Assembly (NCBI GenBank): GCA_029974855.1
Contig: JARKQO010000178.1
Coordinates: 1-24,776, forward strand
Length of the DNA stretch: 24,776 nt
Source: Eubacteriales bacterium
Lineage (GTDB): Bacteria > Bacillota_A > Clostridia > Christensenellales > Aristaeellaceae
Direction of reading: 5' to 3'
Part shown: positions 12,880 through 21,761 of the stretch, piece by piece
How the letters are laid out: each line of letters starts with the position of its first letter
How positions within the stretch are numbered: the stretch's first letter is position 1
Position numbers and translations under genes: made by a program
Notes under the pieces: generated by a model
Databases searched by the model: none
What the model saw: only the letters and a program-made list of their open reading frames with translations
Told to the model about the DNA's origin: nothing

Positions 12880-15263
12880 ATCAGATGAACGGTACGTTTA
12901 CTTTGGCATTTGTTGAGGAGGACAACAAGCAACGGGTGATTTTTCGCGTGGCGCCGCTATCCACCCGGGAGGGGATCACCTTCCGAAGCGCCGTGAACGT
13001 CTTTGCGGACGAGGGTTGCCTTCGGGTGGTTCCCGACAAGCGGGAGCAAAGCACCTTCAAGGAGCGCATGCGCGCCATGGGTTGCCTTTGCGTGATCAGC
13101 CTCACCGGCAGCGAGGGAAAAGAGCTGGTGAAGGTGCGGCAAAACAAGAACTATGATCCGGACCAGGGGGAAAAGAACCAGCTGGCCATTTATTCCGATG
13201 TGATTCAGGAATTCGCCCCGGGGGCGGTGTTTGAGGTGCTCCCCTGGCAGGAAAGCGGGCTGGAGGCGGAAAAGCTGCTCACCAAAGAGGTGCTGCTGCT
13301 GTCCAACAAGGTGCTCTACGGCCCTGTGGCCGCGGACCAAATCGCTTCGGTGCGGCTGGCGGAGCTGAAGCCCTTTGGCAACGACCGTTTTCTGCTGCAT
13401 ACGGTGGAACTGCCGGACCACGGGATGCACACCATTTATTGGAACCCGGAGGAAACCATCAACTGGCGGCAGCGCCGGGGAACCCTTCACCGGCGGGCCG
13501 AAAAGGGAGCCAGGGAGGAGAAGGAAGGGGAAGCGCCATCCCCAGGGAAAGCGGTCCATGAGGATCATCTGACAGAGGTGGCCGCCGAGCTGGCCGCACC
13601 CCTGAAGGACATCAGCCCGCCCCCTCCCCCGGAGGCCCGCCCAAGGTGGGGCGAAAGGGAGGAGGCCTTCCTCCCGGAGGGCCCTTTGGACGAGGTTCTG
13701 CCCATCGGCGCCAGGCTCAGCATCCTGGAGCCGGATATCACCTTTGACGAGCAGATTTCCAGGCTGGACCAGCCTGTGTCCGACCATGCCAACCGTTTGA
13801 ACGCCAAGGTGGCGGCCATGAAGCTAAACGATACCCGAGACACCGCAGTCCGCTTCCTGGGAACGCCTTTGGTGCGGGAGGTCCGCCAGGGGCCCAAGAC
13901 CATCGGCAGGCCAGAGCCCTTGCACCGGGTGGTGGAGCAGCAGCTGAAGGCCGCCGGCGAGGAAAGGGTCAGCGGGGAGCTGAAGGGGGCGCAGATGGCC
14001 CGGGTGGAAAACCCCATCGAGAACCTGATGCTGGCGGTGGATGGGGCGTGGCAGGACCGGGAGACCCGCGCCCAGGCCGTGGCCGCCTTGGTGGAGAACC
14101 AGGGGTTTATGGATTCCCTTCTGGAGGCGCTGCGGCGCAAGGGCCAGGACTTCGGCCTGGTGGCCGCCGCCTATGCCCAGCTGGAGGAATTGGAGGCCGA
14201 AAGGTTCCAGATTCTGATGGAGCTGGACCGCGCCAAGACGGAACAAAGGAAATACAAGGAGCAGCTGCTGACGGCGGCTTCCCAGAAGAAACGGGAGGAG
14301 ATCGAAGCCCTGAGCCAGGAGATTCACGGCCTTGCCCAGAAGAAGCAGGAGCTGGAGGAGGCCTTGGGGGTGCTGTCCTATGAGGTCCAGGCCTCGGCCC
14401 AGCATGCCATTAGCCAAAAGCTGAGAAGCCTGGGTGGGCTGGCCCAGAACCGGGTGCTGATCTCCCCAGTGGCGGGCCGGCACCACAGCACCCAGGACAT
14501 GGTTCGCTGCGTCCATGGCCGCATGAATGCCCGGGGCTTTCGCCTCAGCGAGGACGACGCCCTGAGTCTGCTGATCCTGTTTTCCCAGTTTCCCGTCTTC
14601 TGCCTGCGGTCCGGCAGCCTGGAAAACGCTCGGCTGTTTGCCATCACCTTGCTGGAGGCCCTGGGGCTGCAAAGCGTTAGCGCCACCCTTCACCCCGACG
14701 CTGTTTTGGAGGTAGCCAGCCTGCTGCCGGAGGACGCCCACCGCACCCCCACCGTATCGCTGCAACTAGCCGATACCCAGGCCCTTTCCCTCTATGGGCA
14801 CAGAACCGTGTATCTGTCCGGGGGCGCTGAAAGGCCCCAGCTTTGCCAGGGCCTGGAGCCCTATCCGGTGATGGCGGTGCCGCCCCTGGTTCCCCAAGGC
14901 GTCGAGCTTGGGTGCCCGCCGCCGGCTTTATCCGCCCCGGCGGCCCTTTCCTCCTTCCTGGAGCTGAGCGCGGAGGCGGCCCCTTTGCTGGAGGAATGGG
15001 AGCAGTGGTTTGAAGCGTTTCGCAGGAACGCGGTGCACGCGGAGCTGAGCATTCCGGAAGCCACCCTTTTGTGCATGCGCCGGTTTGTGGCCGTGGCCTG
15101 CCAGACCCACCGGGGCGGGTTTTTGGACGCGGTGGACCGGGCCATGACCCACTGGGTGGTGCCCCAATTGCTGATGGGCCGGGCCCAGGCTGCCGGGGTC
15201 CAGGAGGTTTTGAAGGGCTGTCCCCGCTCCCTGGAAGCGGTAATGGAGAAGCTGCCGCTGTAA
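12876..15263 (+). CDS. Unassigned 795-aa protein: beta-rich N-terminus, coiled coil, degenerate NTPase-like C-terminus
   Basis: I do not recognise this protein. It has no signal peptide or membrane segment and is probably cytoplasmic. Residues 1-200 look beta-rich. About 205-280 form a charged, proline-containing linker with a run of five prolines near 246. Around 300-430 is helical. About 433-510 is a strong coiled coil (EELEAERFQILMELDRAKTE and on). The C-terminal 280 residues include a hydrophobic strand followed by CLRSGSLENARLFAITLLEALG (576-597). That spacing recalls a Walker A loop and its helix with the key GK(S/T) lost, so I suspect a decayed AAA-type fold. The start is ATG 12876; GGAGGG lies 13 bases upstream, farther than usual, and TTG 12855 or ATG 12885 are alternatives. 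It is monocistronic, between a divergent wall protein and a terminator. Confidence 0.85.
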   Translation: MNQMNGTFTLAFVEEDNKQRVIFRVAPLSTREGITFRSAVNVFADEGCLRVVPDKREQSTFKERMRAMGCLCVISLTGSEGKELVKVRQNKNYDPDQGEKNQLAIYSDVIQEFAPGAVFEVLPWQESGLEAEKLLTKEVLLLSNKVLYGPVAADQIASVRLAELKPFGNDRFLLHTVELPDHGMHTIYWNPEETINWRQRRGTLHRRAEKGAREEKEGEAPSPGKAVHEDHLTEVAAELAAPLKDISPPPPPEARPRWGEREEAFLPEGPLDEVLPIGARLSILEPDITFDEQISRLDQPVSDHANRLNAKVAAMKLNDTRDTAVRFLGTPLVREVRQGPKTIGRPEPLHRVVEQQLKAAGEERVSGELKGAQMARVENPIENLMLAVDGAWQDRETRAQAVAALVENQGFMDSLLEALRRKGQDFGLVAAAYAQLEELEAERFQILMELDRAKTEQRKYKEQLLTAASQKKREEIEALSQEIHGLAQKKQELEEALGVLSYEVQASAQHAISQKLRSLGGLAQNRVLISPVAGRHHSTQDMVRCVHGRMNARGFRLSEDDALSLLILFSQFPVFCLRSGSLENARLFAITLLEALGLQSVSATLHPDAVLEVASLLPEDAHRTPTVSLQLADTQALSLYGHRTVYLSGGAERPQLCQGLEPYPVMAVPPLVPQGVELGCPPPALSAPAALSSFLELSAEAAPLLEEWEQWFEAFRRNAVHAELSIPEATLLCMRRFVAVACQTHRGGFLDAVDRAMTHWVVPQLLMGRAQAAGVQEVLKGCPRSLEAVMEKLPL

Positions 15264-15307
15264 GAGATGGAGCCGGGGGCAAGCAAAAGAGCAGGAAACA
15301 TGATATC

Positions 15308-15354
15308 AAGACAGGCCCCCTGTACTTGCCGGCAAGCACAGGGGGCCTGTCTTT
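15308..15354. terminator. Strong bidirectional hairpin terminator
   Basis: A perfect 16-base arm, AAGACAGGCCCCCTGT (15308-15323), pairs with 15338-15353, and five further pairs (CTTGC/GCAAG) lie inside after one mismatch. Only a short CTTTC follows on the plus strand. It stands between convergent genes and probably ends both transcripts. Confidence 0.8.
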
Positions 15355-15409
15355 CAGAATTATTTTGGGATGGGTTCCGCTTTTGTTTCAAAGAGTTCGG
15401 ATTGCCACC

Positions 15410-17296
15410 TTATTGGAACATGGCGTTCAGCAGCTTGCCGTCCACGGCGTTGAACTCGGCCCAGCAGGTATAGCCTTGCGCCTGGGCTTCTTCATCCTGG
15501 TAAATCACCAGCCAGGTGGGGGAAAGCACCATGCCGTCGGCTTTGTTGGGGGCCCGCATGGGCGCGTAGGTCAGCCGGACGCTGGAGACGGACGCCACTT
15601 TTCCGGGGAACCGGGACGCGGCCAGCTCCTGGGGCAGCCTATCCAGGACGGTCTGTGGGCTCACCAGCGTTTCAGGCGTATCATACACCTCCCCGGGGAT
15701 GTACATGTCCCGAAGGGAGAGCGCCACCACGCCCCGCTGGGTTACATAGGCATAGGCGCTGAAAATGTCTCCGTTTCCCAGATTGGGTCCGTCCCCCGGC
15801 TTGTGGTAGCTGAGGTAAAACCCTTCATCCGCCGCCGTTGCCTGGCTGTAATCGTACTGGGGCATGTTCGTATAGAGCTGGCCCGAGGCGATGGCGGCGT
15901 TCCGGTCGCTGCCAAGGGCCATGATGCGCTCCAGGCTCATGTCCAGCGCGTAGTCGCAGACATATCCCGTAACCCCCAGCTGCTCCAGAAGCTTTTCCAG
16001 GCGCTCTTTCGCCTGGTCCAGGGTGATGTGGGTCAACGCTGTTTTTTCCAACTGAAATACTTTGTCATGGTCTCCCGGCCAGCCATGCAACGCGCTGGAG
16101 GCCAGGTCCGCAATGGCGCTGGAAAGGGCGGGCAGAGGGATGAAGTTCGGCTTCAGCTCTTTGCCCTCGCCGGGACTGGCCAGCTCCGCGCGGGCGTGGG
16201 CGTCAAAGTTGCCGCTGTTTTCACGGTAGAACAGCGCTTCAGGGGATAATTGGAGAATGGCTTCATCCTCAAAGATGATCGCCCACTCCTCACGGCTGGC
16301 AATCCCGGACTGGTTGAACAGCTCAGGCCGCAGGCCATCGCTGAAATCCCGGGCTGTGGCCCGGTAGATGGGCAGCGTGCCGGTCTGGGTATACGCCTGG
16401 GGCACGATGATCTCCGGCTCCGCCAGGCTTTCTGGGAGGCCGGGATCAGGCGTCAAGGCCAAAGCGTCCGAAGGAGGCTGCTCAGAGGCTTCATCAGAAG
16501 CTCCTTCCGCACCCCCGCTGATGGGGGTGGGCTTGATTTCCACCGTCCAGCTTTCGCCGTGCCGGGTGTTCTCCAAGGTTTCCCCGGCCGGGGTCATTTC
16601 CACCACGGAGGACCACATTTGGATGGTGTAGGTCTCTCCTTCCCCCACGGCGTAACCACTGGACACCTCAAAGAAGAACTCAATGCTGCCGTCCCGCTGG
16701 GGCGCCGCTCCATAGCCCACACATTCCGGTGAGAGCATCGCGCCGCCATCCACGCCAATGAGATCGGGTATCGTGCGAACTACCAGCAGCTTGCCGCCCT
16801 TTTCCTTGGCCACCTCCGCAAGGGTCAGCGTACCGGCCGGGGCTTTTTCCGGCCTGCCGCCCTCGCCGTGGATATCATAGCCATAGGGATCGTCAGGCCA
16901 ATGGTCCTCCGGAAGGATGACCACGGCGCTTCCCTCCTGGGGACGGATAGTGCCCACCCCGTACAGGCCCTGAGCCCGGTACACCACCTCGTCCACAGTG
17001 AACACCACCCCATCCAGGGTAAAGGATTGGCCGCTGGTGGCCATATCCCCCTTTTCCAGCCAGGTTTGCATCTCTTTTCCATACGTCCGGCCAAAGAATG
17101 CCGTTACCTGGGATGAGAACGCCGCGTAGGCCGCCGCCGTCAGCAGTATTACAATCGCCGCCGCAATCAAAACCGCGCGAACCGTAAGCTTCCGTTTCAT
17201 AGGCCCCTCCTCCGTTTTCCGTAAGGCGAAGGCGACGCGCCGCTTGAAGCTTTCGGGTGTTGCGCCGTACATTTGGGTAAGATTTTCCCGGTTCAT
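15410..17296 (-). CDS. Membrane anti-sigma factor with large extracellular region
   Basis: A 628-residue single-pass protein. About 38 cytoplasmic residues (MNRENLTQMYGATPESFKRR) precede a membrane helix at 39-60. The outside part begins FSSQVTAFFGRTYGKEMQTW and TLDGVVFTVDEVVYR, like DUF4179-type anti-sigma proteins of Bacillota. A low-complexity acidic linker lies at about 255-300, and a second large domain of some 320 residues follows, which I cannot name. The ATG overlaps the sigma gene stop as ATGA, so translation is coupled. The likely role is to hold the sigma factor at the membrane until an envelope signal is sensed. Partner assignment rests on the overlap and topology; the unusual size suggests the outer domain is the sensor. 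Confidence 0.85.
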   Translation of the reverse strand: MNRENLTQMYGATPESFKRRVAFALRKTEEGPMKRKLTVRAVLIAAAIVILLTAAAYAAFSSQVTAFFGRTYGKEMQTWLEKGDMATSGQSFTLDGVVFTVDEVVYRAQGLYGVGTIRPQEGSAVVILPEDHWPDDPYGYDIHGEGGRPEKAPAGTLTLAEVAKEKGGKLLVVRTIPDLIGVDGGAMLSPECVGYGAAPQRDGSIEFFFEVSSGYAVGEGETYTIQMWSSVVEMTPAGETLENTRHGESWTVEIKPTPISGGAEGASDEASEQPPSDALALTPDPGLPESLAEPEIIVPQAYTQTGTLPIYRATARDFSDGLRPELFNQSGIASREEWAIIFEDEAILQLSPEALFYRENSGNFDAHARAELASPGEGKELKPNFIPLPALSSAIADLASSALHGWPGDHDKVFQLEKTALTHITLDQAKERLEKLLEQLGVTGYVCDYALDMSLERIMALGSDRNAAIASGQLYTNMPQYDYSQATAADEGFYLSYHKPGDGPNLGNGDIFSAYAYVTQRGVVALSLRDMYIPGEVYDTPETLVSPQTVLDRLPQELAASRFPGKVASVSSVRLTYAPMRAPNKADGMVLSPTWLVIYQDEEAQAQGYTCWAEFNAVDGKLLNAMFQ

Positions 17297-17766
17297 GCGC
17301 GCACCTCCTCCATGTCCAGCGTATCCTTGAGGAGGAGCCGCCCCCGATGCAGCCGCGACTTAAGGGTGCCTTGGGGCAGCCCCAGCATCCGGGCGGTTTC
17401 CTCCACAGGGTAGCCCTCCACATAATACAGCACCATCGGCAGGCGATACTTTTCCCCAAGGGAGGTAAACAGTTGATAGAGATCGGGCAGGGCGTCAGGC
17501 GCTGTTTCCCGCTCCGGCATCGTATCGGAGGGCACCTCGCGCTTGCGGCGGCGAAGCAAGGTATAGCATTCGTTGATGAGAATGCGGATGACCCATGCCC
17601 GCAGGTTGCGGTCATCCCGCAGCTTGCCTTGCTTTTGCCACGCCTTGGCGATGGCCTCCTGTACCGCGTCTTCCCGGTCGCACAGCTGCGGCAGAATGGT
17701 GGTGGATACGCGGTACAGCGTGTCCTGCATCGCCACAATGCGACCCGCGAACTCCTCTTGTGTCAT
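17293..17766 (-). CDS. ECF-type RNA polymerase sigma factor
   Basis: A 157-residue sigma-70 family protein of the ECF class, containing only regions 2 and 4. Region 2 covers about 10-77 (DREDAVQEAIAKAWQ, then LRAWVIRILINECYTLLRRRKR). Region 4 covers about 104-150, with the helix-turn-helix PVEETARMLGLPQGTLKSRLHRGR. The start ATG 17766 has GGAGG six bases upstream. It is followed with a 4-base overlap by its membrane partner. A motif at 17821-17847 resembles an ECF promoter, so the pair is probably autoregulated. The target genes are unknown; the neighbouring wall genes are candidates only. Confidence 0.95.
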   Translation of the reverse strand: MTQEEFAGRIVAMQDTLYRVSTTILPQLCDREDAVQEAIAKAWQKQGKLRDDRNLRAWVIRILINECYTLLRRRKREVPSDTMPERETAPDALPDLYQLFTSLGEKYRLPMVLYYVEGYPVEETARMLGLPQGTLKSRLHRGRLLLKDTLDMEEVRA

Positions 17767-17820
17767 ATCGTTCCTCCGTGTGGTGCGGTGCTGCCTGTAA
17801 AATCGATCTTACCCTATGAA

Positions 17821-17847
17821 GATGCGGGAAGGATGCGCCAGGTTGCA
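17821..17847 (-). promoter_or_regulatory. Candidate ECF autoregulatory promoter
   Basis: On the minus strand TGCAACC (17841-17847) and CGCATC (17821-17826) are 14 bases apart, about 55 bases before the sigma gene. ECF -35 elements typically contain AAC and the -10 begins with CG, so both parts fit. No sigma-A promoter of similar quality is visible here. Confidence 0.6.
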
Positions 17848-17871
17848 TCCATGGGTTTTTTTCCCTTTCAG

Positions 17872-17913
17872 CACAGGGGCCTATGGCGGTTGCAGCCGCC
17901 ATAGGCCCCTGTG
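17872..17913. repeat. Perfect 18-base inverted repeat between the PBP gene and the sigma gene
   Basis: CACAGGGGCCTATGGCGG (17872-17889) and its exact complement (17896-17913) flank six bases. It lies 54 bases after the PBP stop in the transcribed direction. The stem is very stable but A-rich, not T-rich, sequence follows on that strand, so it may end transcription inefficiently or by another route. Seven T bases precede it on the plus strand. Confidence 0.75.
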
Positions 17914-17966
17914 GTTCGCGATGGAAAGATGCCGGTCTCGTTGGCCGGAAGGGAAGAGGGGAGCGA

Positions 17967-20792
17967 TTATTGGGCGTTGGCCATGGCCTGGGTGAGCTGC
18001 CCCATGGCCCCGGCCACCTCCGAGGTGGTGGGAGCCGCCCCGTTGATGATGTTCTGGAGGTTGTACATGGCGTTCTGGATGTCCTGGTAGGCCATGGAGG
18101 CAGGGTCCAGCATGGTCAGGATCGATCCGGCGCTTTGGAGGAGCTGCTGAGCGTCCGGGATGAGGGTGTTTTGCACGATGGGGTCCACGCCGCCCTCTCC
18201 TGTTTCCTCGGTGTATCCGTACCCATGGAGGGGGCAGGAGACGGGCATGTTGCCATAATCCCCCAGGTATTCGGAAATGACCCCCGCGTATTTGCTGCCC
18301 AGCAAATTGTACAACGGGTGCCCGTTGGGGATCACCACCGCGCCCATGTTGGCCCGGTATTGCGGGGGGCACCATTCGGTGGCAAGCCGGTTGCTCTGGG
18401 TGCAGATCACCATGGTCTGGTGCATCTGGCAGGAAACCGTGGGCGCCGTGCCCTCCAGCCAGTAATCCGTTACCACGCCCCGGCCCATCACGTCGTTGCG
18501 GCACGCGTCCGTGGCCAATTGGCCGCTGACGGCGCAGGTGGTGGCCTTCACCAGATGATACTGGCCGGGATCCCCCTCCAGGATGTCCCGGTTGCCCAGG
18601 CCTTTCACATCGTGAATCTTCTTCATATAGCTCTGCCAAAGGGCCCCGGCGCTGGTACCCCCCGTGGCCTTGGAGGACAGGGGCTTGTAGTTGTCATGCC
18701 CGATCCAGATGGAGCTGGCGTACCACCCGGTGAGGCCCGCGAAAAACACGCCCCGCTGGTCGCTGTTGGTGCCGGTTTTTCCCGCCACAGTCTGGCCGTT
18801 GATCTTGGCTCGGGTGCCTGTTCCGTTGCTCACCGCGCCCTTCATCATGTCCACCACCAACCAGGCTGTGGAGGGCTTGAACACCTGGCGGCGCTCCTGC
18901 TGGGCGTGGCTGTCGTACACCACCCGGCCGTTGCTGTCGGAAATCCCCAAGAAGGAGATGGGCTGCTGATACACGCCGCTGTTGCCCAGCACCCCGTAGG
19001 CCACGGTCATTTCCACAGGGGAAATGCCGCTGGAGCCCAAGGACAGGCCAAAGGGCGTGGCGTCGATATGGTCCCGGCTGACCCCCAGCTTCAGCAGATA
19101 GTCCACTGAGCGCTCCAGGCCCACCATGGTCATGAGGGTTTGGGCGGCCCCTACGTTATGGCTCTGCCGCAGGGCCTGCCGGAGGGTTTCCGGCCCCACG
19201 TACCCGCCGCCGCCGTAGTTCTTGGGCCAGGTATCCTTGCCGTCGGAGCCCTTCCAGCCCGCAATGGGTATGGGCATATTGAATACGATGCTGGCGGGGG
19301 AACCGCCCAAATCAATGGCGGGGGCAAAGACGCTGATGGGCTTGATGGAGGAGCCCACGGGCATCTTCATGTCCGTGGCCCTGTTCAGGGTCTTGCGCTG
19401 GGTGGGCTTGCTGCGCCCCCCCACGATGGCCTTCAGCTCGCCGGTGCGGTAATCCAGCACCACGGCGGAGGCCTGGGGCTGGATGATCTCCGTATAGGTG
19501 CCATCGCTGTTTCTGGCCCTATACACCTTGTCGCTGGGGTCCCGCATGGCGGGGTAGTTCTTCCAGGTTTCCAGGGCTTCCTCCACGATGGTCTGGATTT
19601 CCGGGTCAATGGCCAGGGTCACGTGGTAGCCCCCGGTGCGCAGCTCGTTCTCCATCTTGTAGCGGTTTTCGCTGTTGTCCTCCAGCCCCCTGAGCTTCAG
19701 GAAGCAGCTGACCACATCCTTCACCGCGTATTCCACGTAATGGGCATAGGGATACATCCCCTCCCCCTCGGTGGTGGAGCTTTCCAGCACCGCCGCTGTG
19801 GCGGGGTTCAGCGCGTCCTGGTACTCCTGCTGGGTGATCCATTCCCCCTCCAGCATGCAGCGCAGCACATAGTCGGTCCGGTCGTTGGTGAGCTTGGCGT
19901 AGTCTGTGGTATCAGAGGTGCGGGTGTAGAAGTTCCGGCGGGGATTGTAATAGTAGGGATTGTTGGTCAAGCCCGCCAGCATGGCGCTCTCCCGGAGGCT
20001 GAGCTGGGAAAGCTCCTTGCCGAAATACCCCTGGGCGGCCACCGCCACCCCGTAATAGTTTTCCCCCAGGTAGATGGTGTTCAGATAGCATTCCAGAATC
20101 TGGGCCTTGGTGTACTGGGTCTCCAGCTGCATGGCCAAATAGGCCTCCTGGATTTTGCGCTTGTAGCTGAGCTCGCTGCTGAGCACCGTTTGCTTGATCA
20201 GCTGCTGGGTGATGGTGGAGCCCCCCTGCTGGGTGTGGGAAACGAAGTTTTGAATAAAGGAGCCCGCGATGCGCTTAATGTCGATGCCGTTGTGGGTATA
20301 AAACCGGCCGTCCTCCACGGCCACGAAGGCGTGCTGGAGCCGCTCCGGCATCTGGCCGATGGTGACCATCACCCGGTTTTCCGTGCCCTTGTAGTCGGTG
20401 ATCACATTGCCTGCGGAATCGTAAAAGAAGGAGGTTTTGTCCTGCTCGTCCAGCAGGGCCAAATCCAAGGTGGGGGAGGTCTCCATATAGGCCTTGGCAA
20501 TGCCCAGCACCGCCCCGACCCCCGCCAGGGCGGACATCAGAACGATCAGCAGCAGCAGCCGGGCGGAGTTTACCAGCACCGAGAGGATGAAGTTGGGCTT
20601 CCCCAGGCGGGGCCGGAAAATGGTGCGCCGCTTGGGGGGCAAAAAATCCTCGTCCTCCTGGCCGGGGGCGCGGTAGGCCGGGTCCCCGGGATCGTATATC
20701 GGCTCCTCCTGGGGATAGGGGATGTTTTCATAGGCTCCCGGCTGGGGATACCCCCCGGGATTTCCAGGCGCGAAATCAGGCTGATGATACAA
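17967..20792 (-). CDS. Class A penicillin-binding protein (glycosyltransferase/transpeptidase)
   Basis: A bifunctional peptidoglycan synthase of 941 residues. A 65-residue cytoplasmic tail rich in Pro, Tyr and acidic residues precedes a membrane helix at about 73-99. The GT51 domain shows EDGRFYTHNG (catalytic Glu160), GGSTITQQLIKQ, RKIQEAYLAMQLE and LECYLNTIYLG. The transpeptidase domain has SxxK at S481-K484 (GSSIKP), SHN at 544-546 and KTGT from 672. About 200 residues follow, with several Cys (CRND, CQMH, CPPQ, CPLHG), longer than many class A enzymes. No ATG is near. TTG 20790-20792 is preferred because GGGAGG stands eight bases upstream; TTG 20807 is the longest option. A Gram-positive PBP1a-like role in wall growth or spore cortex is likely. 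Confidence 0.95.
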   Translation of the reverse strand: MYHQPDFAPGNPGGYPQPGAYENIPYPQEEPIYDPGDPAYRAPGQEDEDFLPPKRRTIFRPRLGKPNFILSVLVNSARLLLLIVLMSALAGVGAVLGIAKAYMETSPTLDLALLDEQDKTSFFYDSAGNVITDYKGTENRVMVTIGQMPERLQHAFVAVEDGRFYTHNGIDIKRIAGSFIQNFVSHTQQGGSTITQQLIKQTVLSSELSYKRKIQEAYLAMQLETQYTKAQILECYLNTIYLGENYYGVAVAAQGYFGKELSQLSLRESAMLAGLTNNPYYYNPRRNFYTRTSDTTDYAKLTNDRTDYVLRCMLEGEWITQQEYQDALNPATAAVLESSTTEGEGMYPYAHYVEYAVKDVVSCFLKLRGLEDNSENRYKMENELRTGGYHVTLAIDPEIQTIVEEALETWKNYPAMRDPSDKVYRARNSDGTYTEIIQPQASAVVLDYRTGELKAIVGGRSKPTQRKTLNRATDMKMPVGSSIKPISVFAPAIDLGGSPASIVFNMPIPIAGWKGSDGKDTWPKNYGGGGYVGPETLRQALRQSHNVGAAQTLMTMVGLERSVDYLLKLGVSRDHIDATPFGLSLGSSGISPVEMTVAYGVLGNSGVYQQPISFLGISDSNGRVVYDSHAQQERRQVFKPSTAWLVVDMMKGAVSNGTGTRAKINGQTVAGKTGTNSDQRGVFFAGLTGWYASSIWIGHDNYKPLSSKATGGTSAGALWQSYMKKIHDVKGLGNRDILEGDPGQYHLVKATTCAVSGQLATDACRNDVMGRGVVTDYWLEGTAPTVSCQMHQTMVICTQSNRLATEWCPPQYRANMGAVVIPNGHPLYNLLGSKYAGVISEYLGDYGNMPVSCPLHGYGYTEETGEGGVDPIVQNTLIPDAQQLLQSAGSILTMLDPASMAYQDIQNAMYNLQNIINGAAPTTSEVAGAMGQLTQAMANAQ

Positions 20793-20873
20793 AGCCAACC
20801 CTCCCAATGGGGGAAAGCCCCAAAATGGTACACAGGCAAGGGGCCCGGGAGAGGGCCTGCCCTACCGTGTCCC

Positions 20874-20882
20874 ATTATACCA
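20874..20882 (-). promoter_or_regulatory. Extended -10 promoter of the PBP gene
   Basis: The minus strand reads TGGTATAAT, a consensus -10 with the extended TG. No good -35 lies at 16-18 bases, which is common for extended -10 promoters. The leader is about 75 bases. Confidence 0.55.
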
Positions 20883-20992
20883 TACACGGGAACCCTTTTG
20901 CCACCGCCGCCGGGGGCGGCGCTCTTGGGAATTTATGAGTGGTTTTTGGCGGGAGGGGCTCATAGCCTTCAAAGAGCACGGGAAGAAAGGCG

Positions 20993-21655
20993 GTGGTGGA
21001 CCCTGTGAAGGCGAAGGGGAAGGGGCGGTGGGGGCGGATTTTTTTACTTGTGTTACTGCTGGCCCTGGCGCTGTCCTTGATGGTGGAGCGCAACCTCAGC
21101 CAGATGATGCTGGACATGGCCTATGCCCGGGCCTATTCTTTGGCTGTGGAAACCATCAACCAGTCGGTTTGGGATGTGATGCAAGGGGGAGTGGCCTACG
21201 ATGAGCTGATCATGACCCAAAAGGACGGGGAGGGCCAGGTGACGATGCTCCAGGCCAATACGGTGCGCATGAACGAGCTTGCCACAAAAATCGCCCTGAT
21301 GGCGGAGGCGGAGCTGGGGCTGGTGGAAAACCAACGGATTGAAATCCCCATGGGGGCGGCCCTGGGCATTCGGTTTTTCGCGGGCTCAGGCCCCCGCATT
21401 CCCATTCAGATCGTCCCGGTTGGGGCCGTAAAAACGCAGTTTTCTACGGAGTTCCAGTCCGCGGGCATCAACCAGACCCGCCACAAAATTTCCATGATCC
21501 TCTCCACCACGGTCCGGCTGGTGATTCCCTCTGGCTCCCAGCGGGTGGACGTGGTCAGCACCGTTCCTATTGCGGAAACCATTATCGTGGGCACGGTTCC
21601 GGAGAGCTTTGTGGATGTGAACAACCGGGACGACCTGCTGAACTTGCTGCCCTAG
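20993..21655 (+). CDS. yunB: Sporulation protein YunB
   Basis: A 220-residue protein with a single membrane segment at about 13-33 and an outer domain matching YunB. Visible are AVETINQSVWDVM, VAYDELIMTQKDGEGQVTMLQANTVRMN, IPMGAALG, GPRIPIQIVPVG, FQSAGINQTRHKI and VPIAETIIVGTVP. YunB is made in the mother cell under sigma-E in Bacillus and is needed for normal spores, but its biochemical role is not settled. The start is GTG 20993, with GGAAG seven bases upstream; GTG 20996 and 21005 are alternatives. I did not find a convincing sigma-E promoter in the 110 bases upstream. It is good evidence that the organism forms endospores. Confidence 0.92.
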   Translation: MVDPVKAKGKGRWGRIFLLVLLLALALSLMVERNLSQMMLDMAYARAYSLAVETINQSVWDVMQGGVAYDELIMTQKDGEGQVTMLQANTVRMNELATKIALMAEAELGLVENQRIEIPMGAALGIRFFAGSGPRIPIQIVPVGAVKTQFSTEFQSAGINQTRHKISMILSTTVRLVIPSGSQRVDVVSTVPIAETIIVGTVPESFVDVNNRDDLLNLLP

Positions 21656-21761
21656 GGGGAAAGTGTTACTAAAAAATTGATAAAATATGTCGCGCCGCAA
21701 GAAAGATATGGGCGTCCAGGGAGCCGCCGCCTTCCGGCAAAGGCATGAAGCGTTGTTTCGC

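Noticed and set aside
20883..20992. Sigma-E promoter for yunB (CATAGCCT at 20961 as a -10).
   Set aside because: No -35 at the right distance; the nearest candidate is 24 bases away.
19140..21008. Very long open frame (622 codons) antisense to the PBP gene, and a similar one of 490 codons at 8812-10284.
   Set aside because: They mirror real genes with full domain motifs on the other strand, are low-complexity Gly/His/Leu-rich, and reflect high third-position GC.
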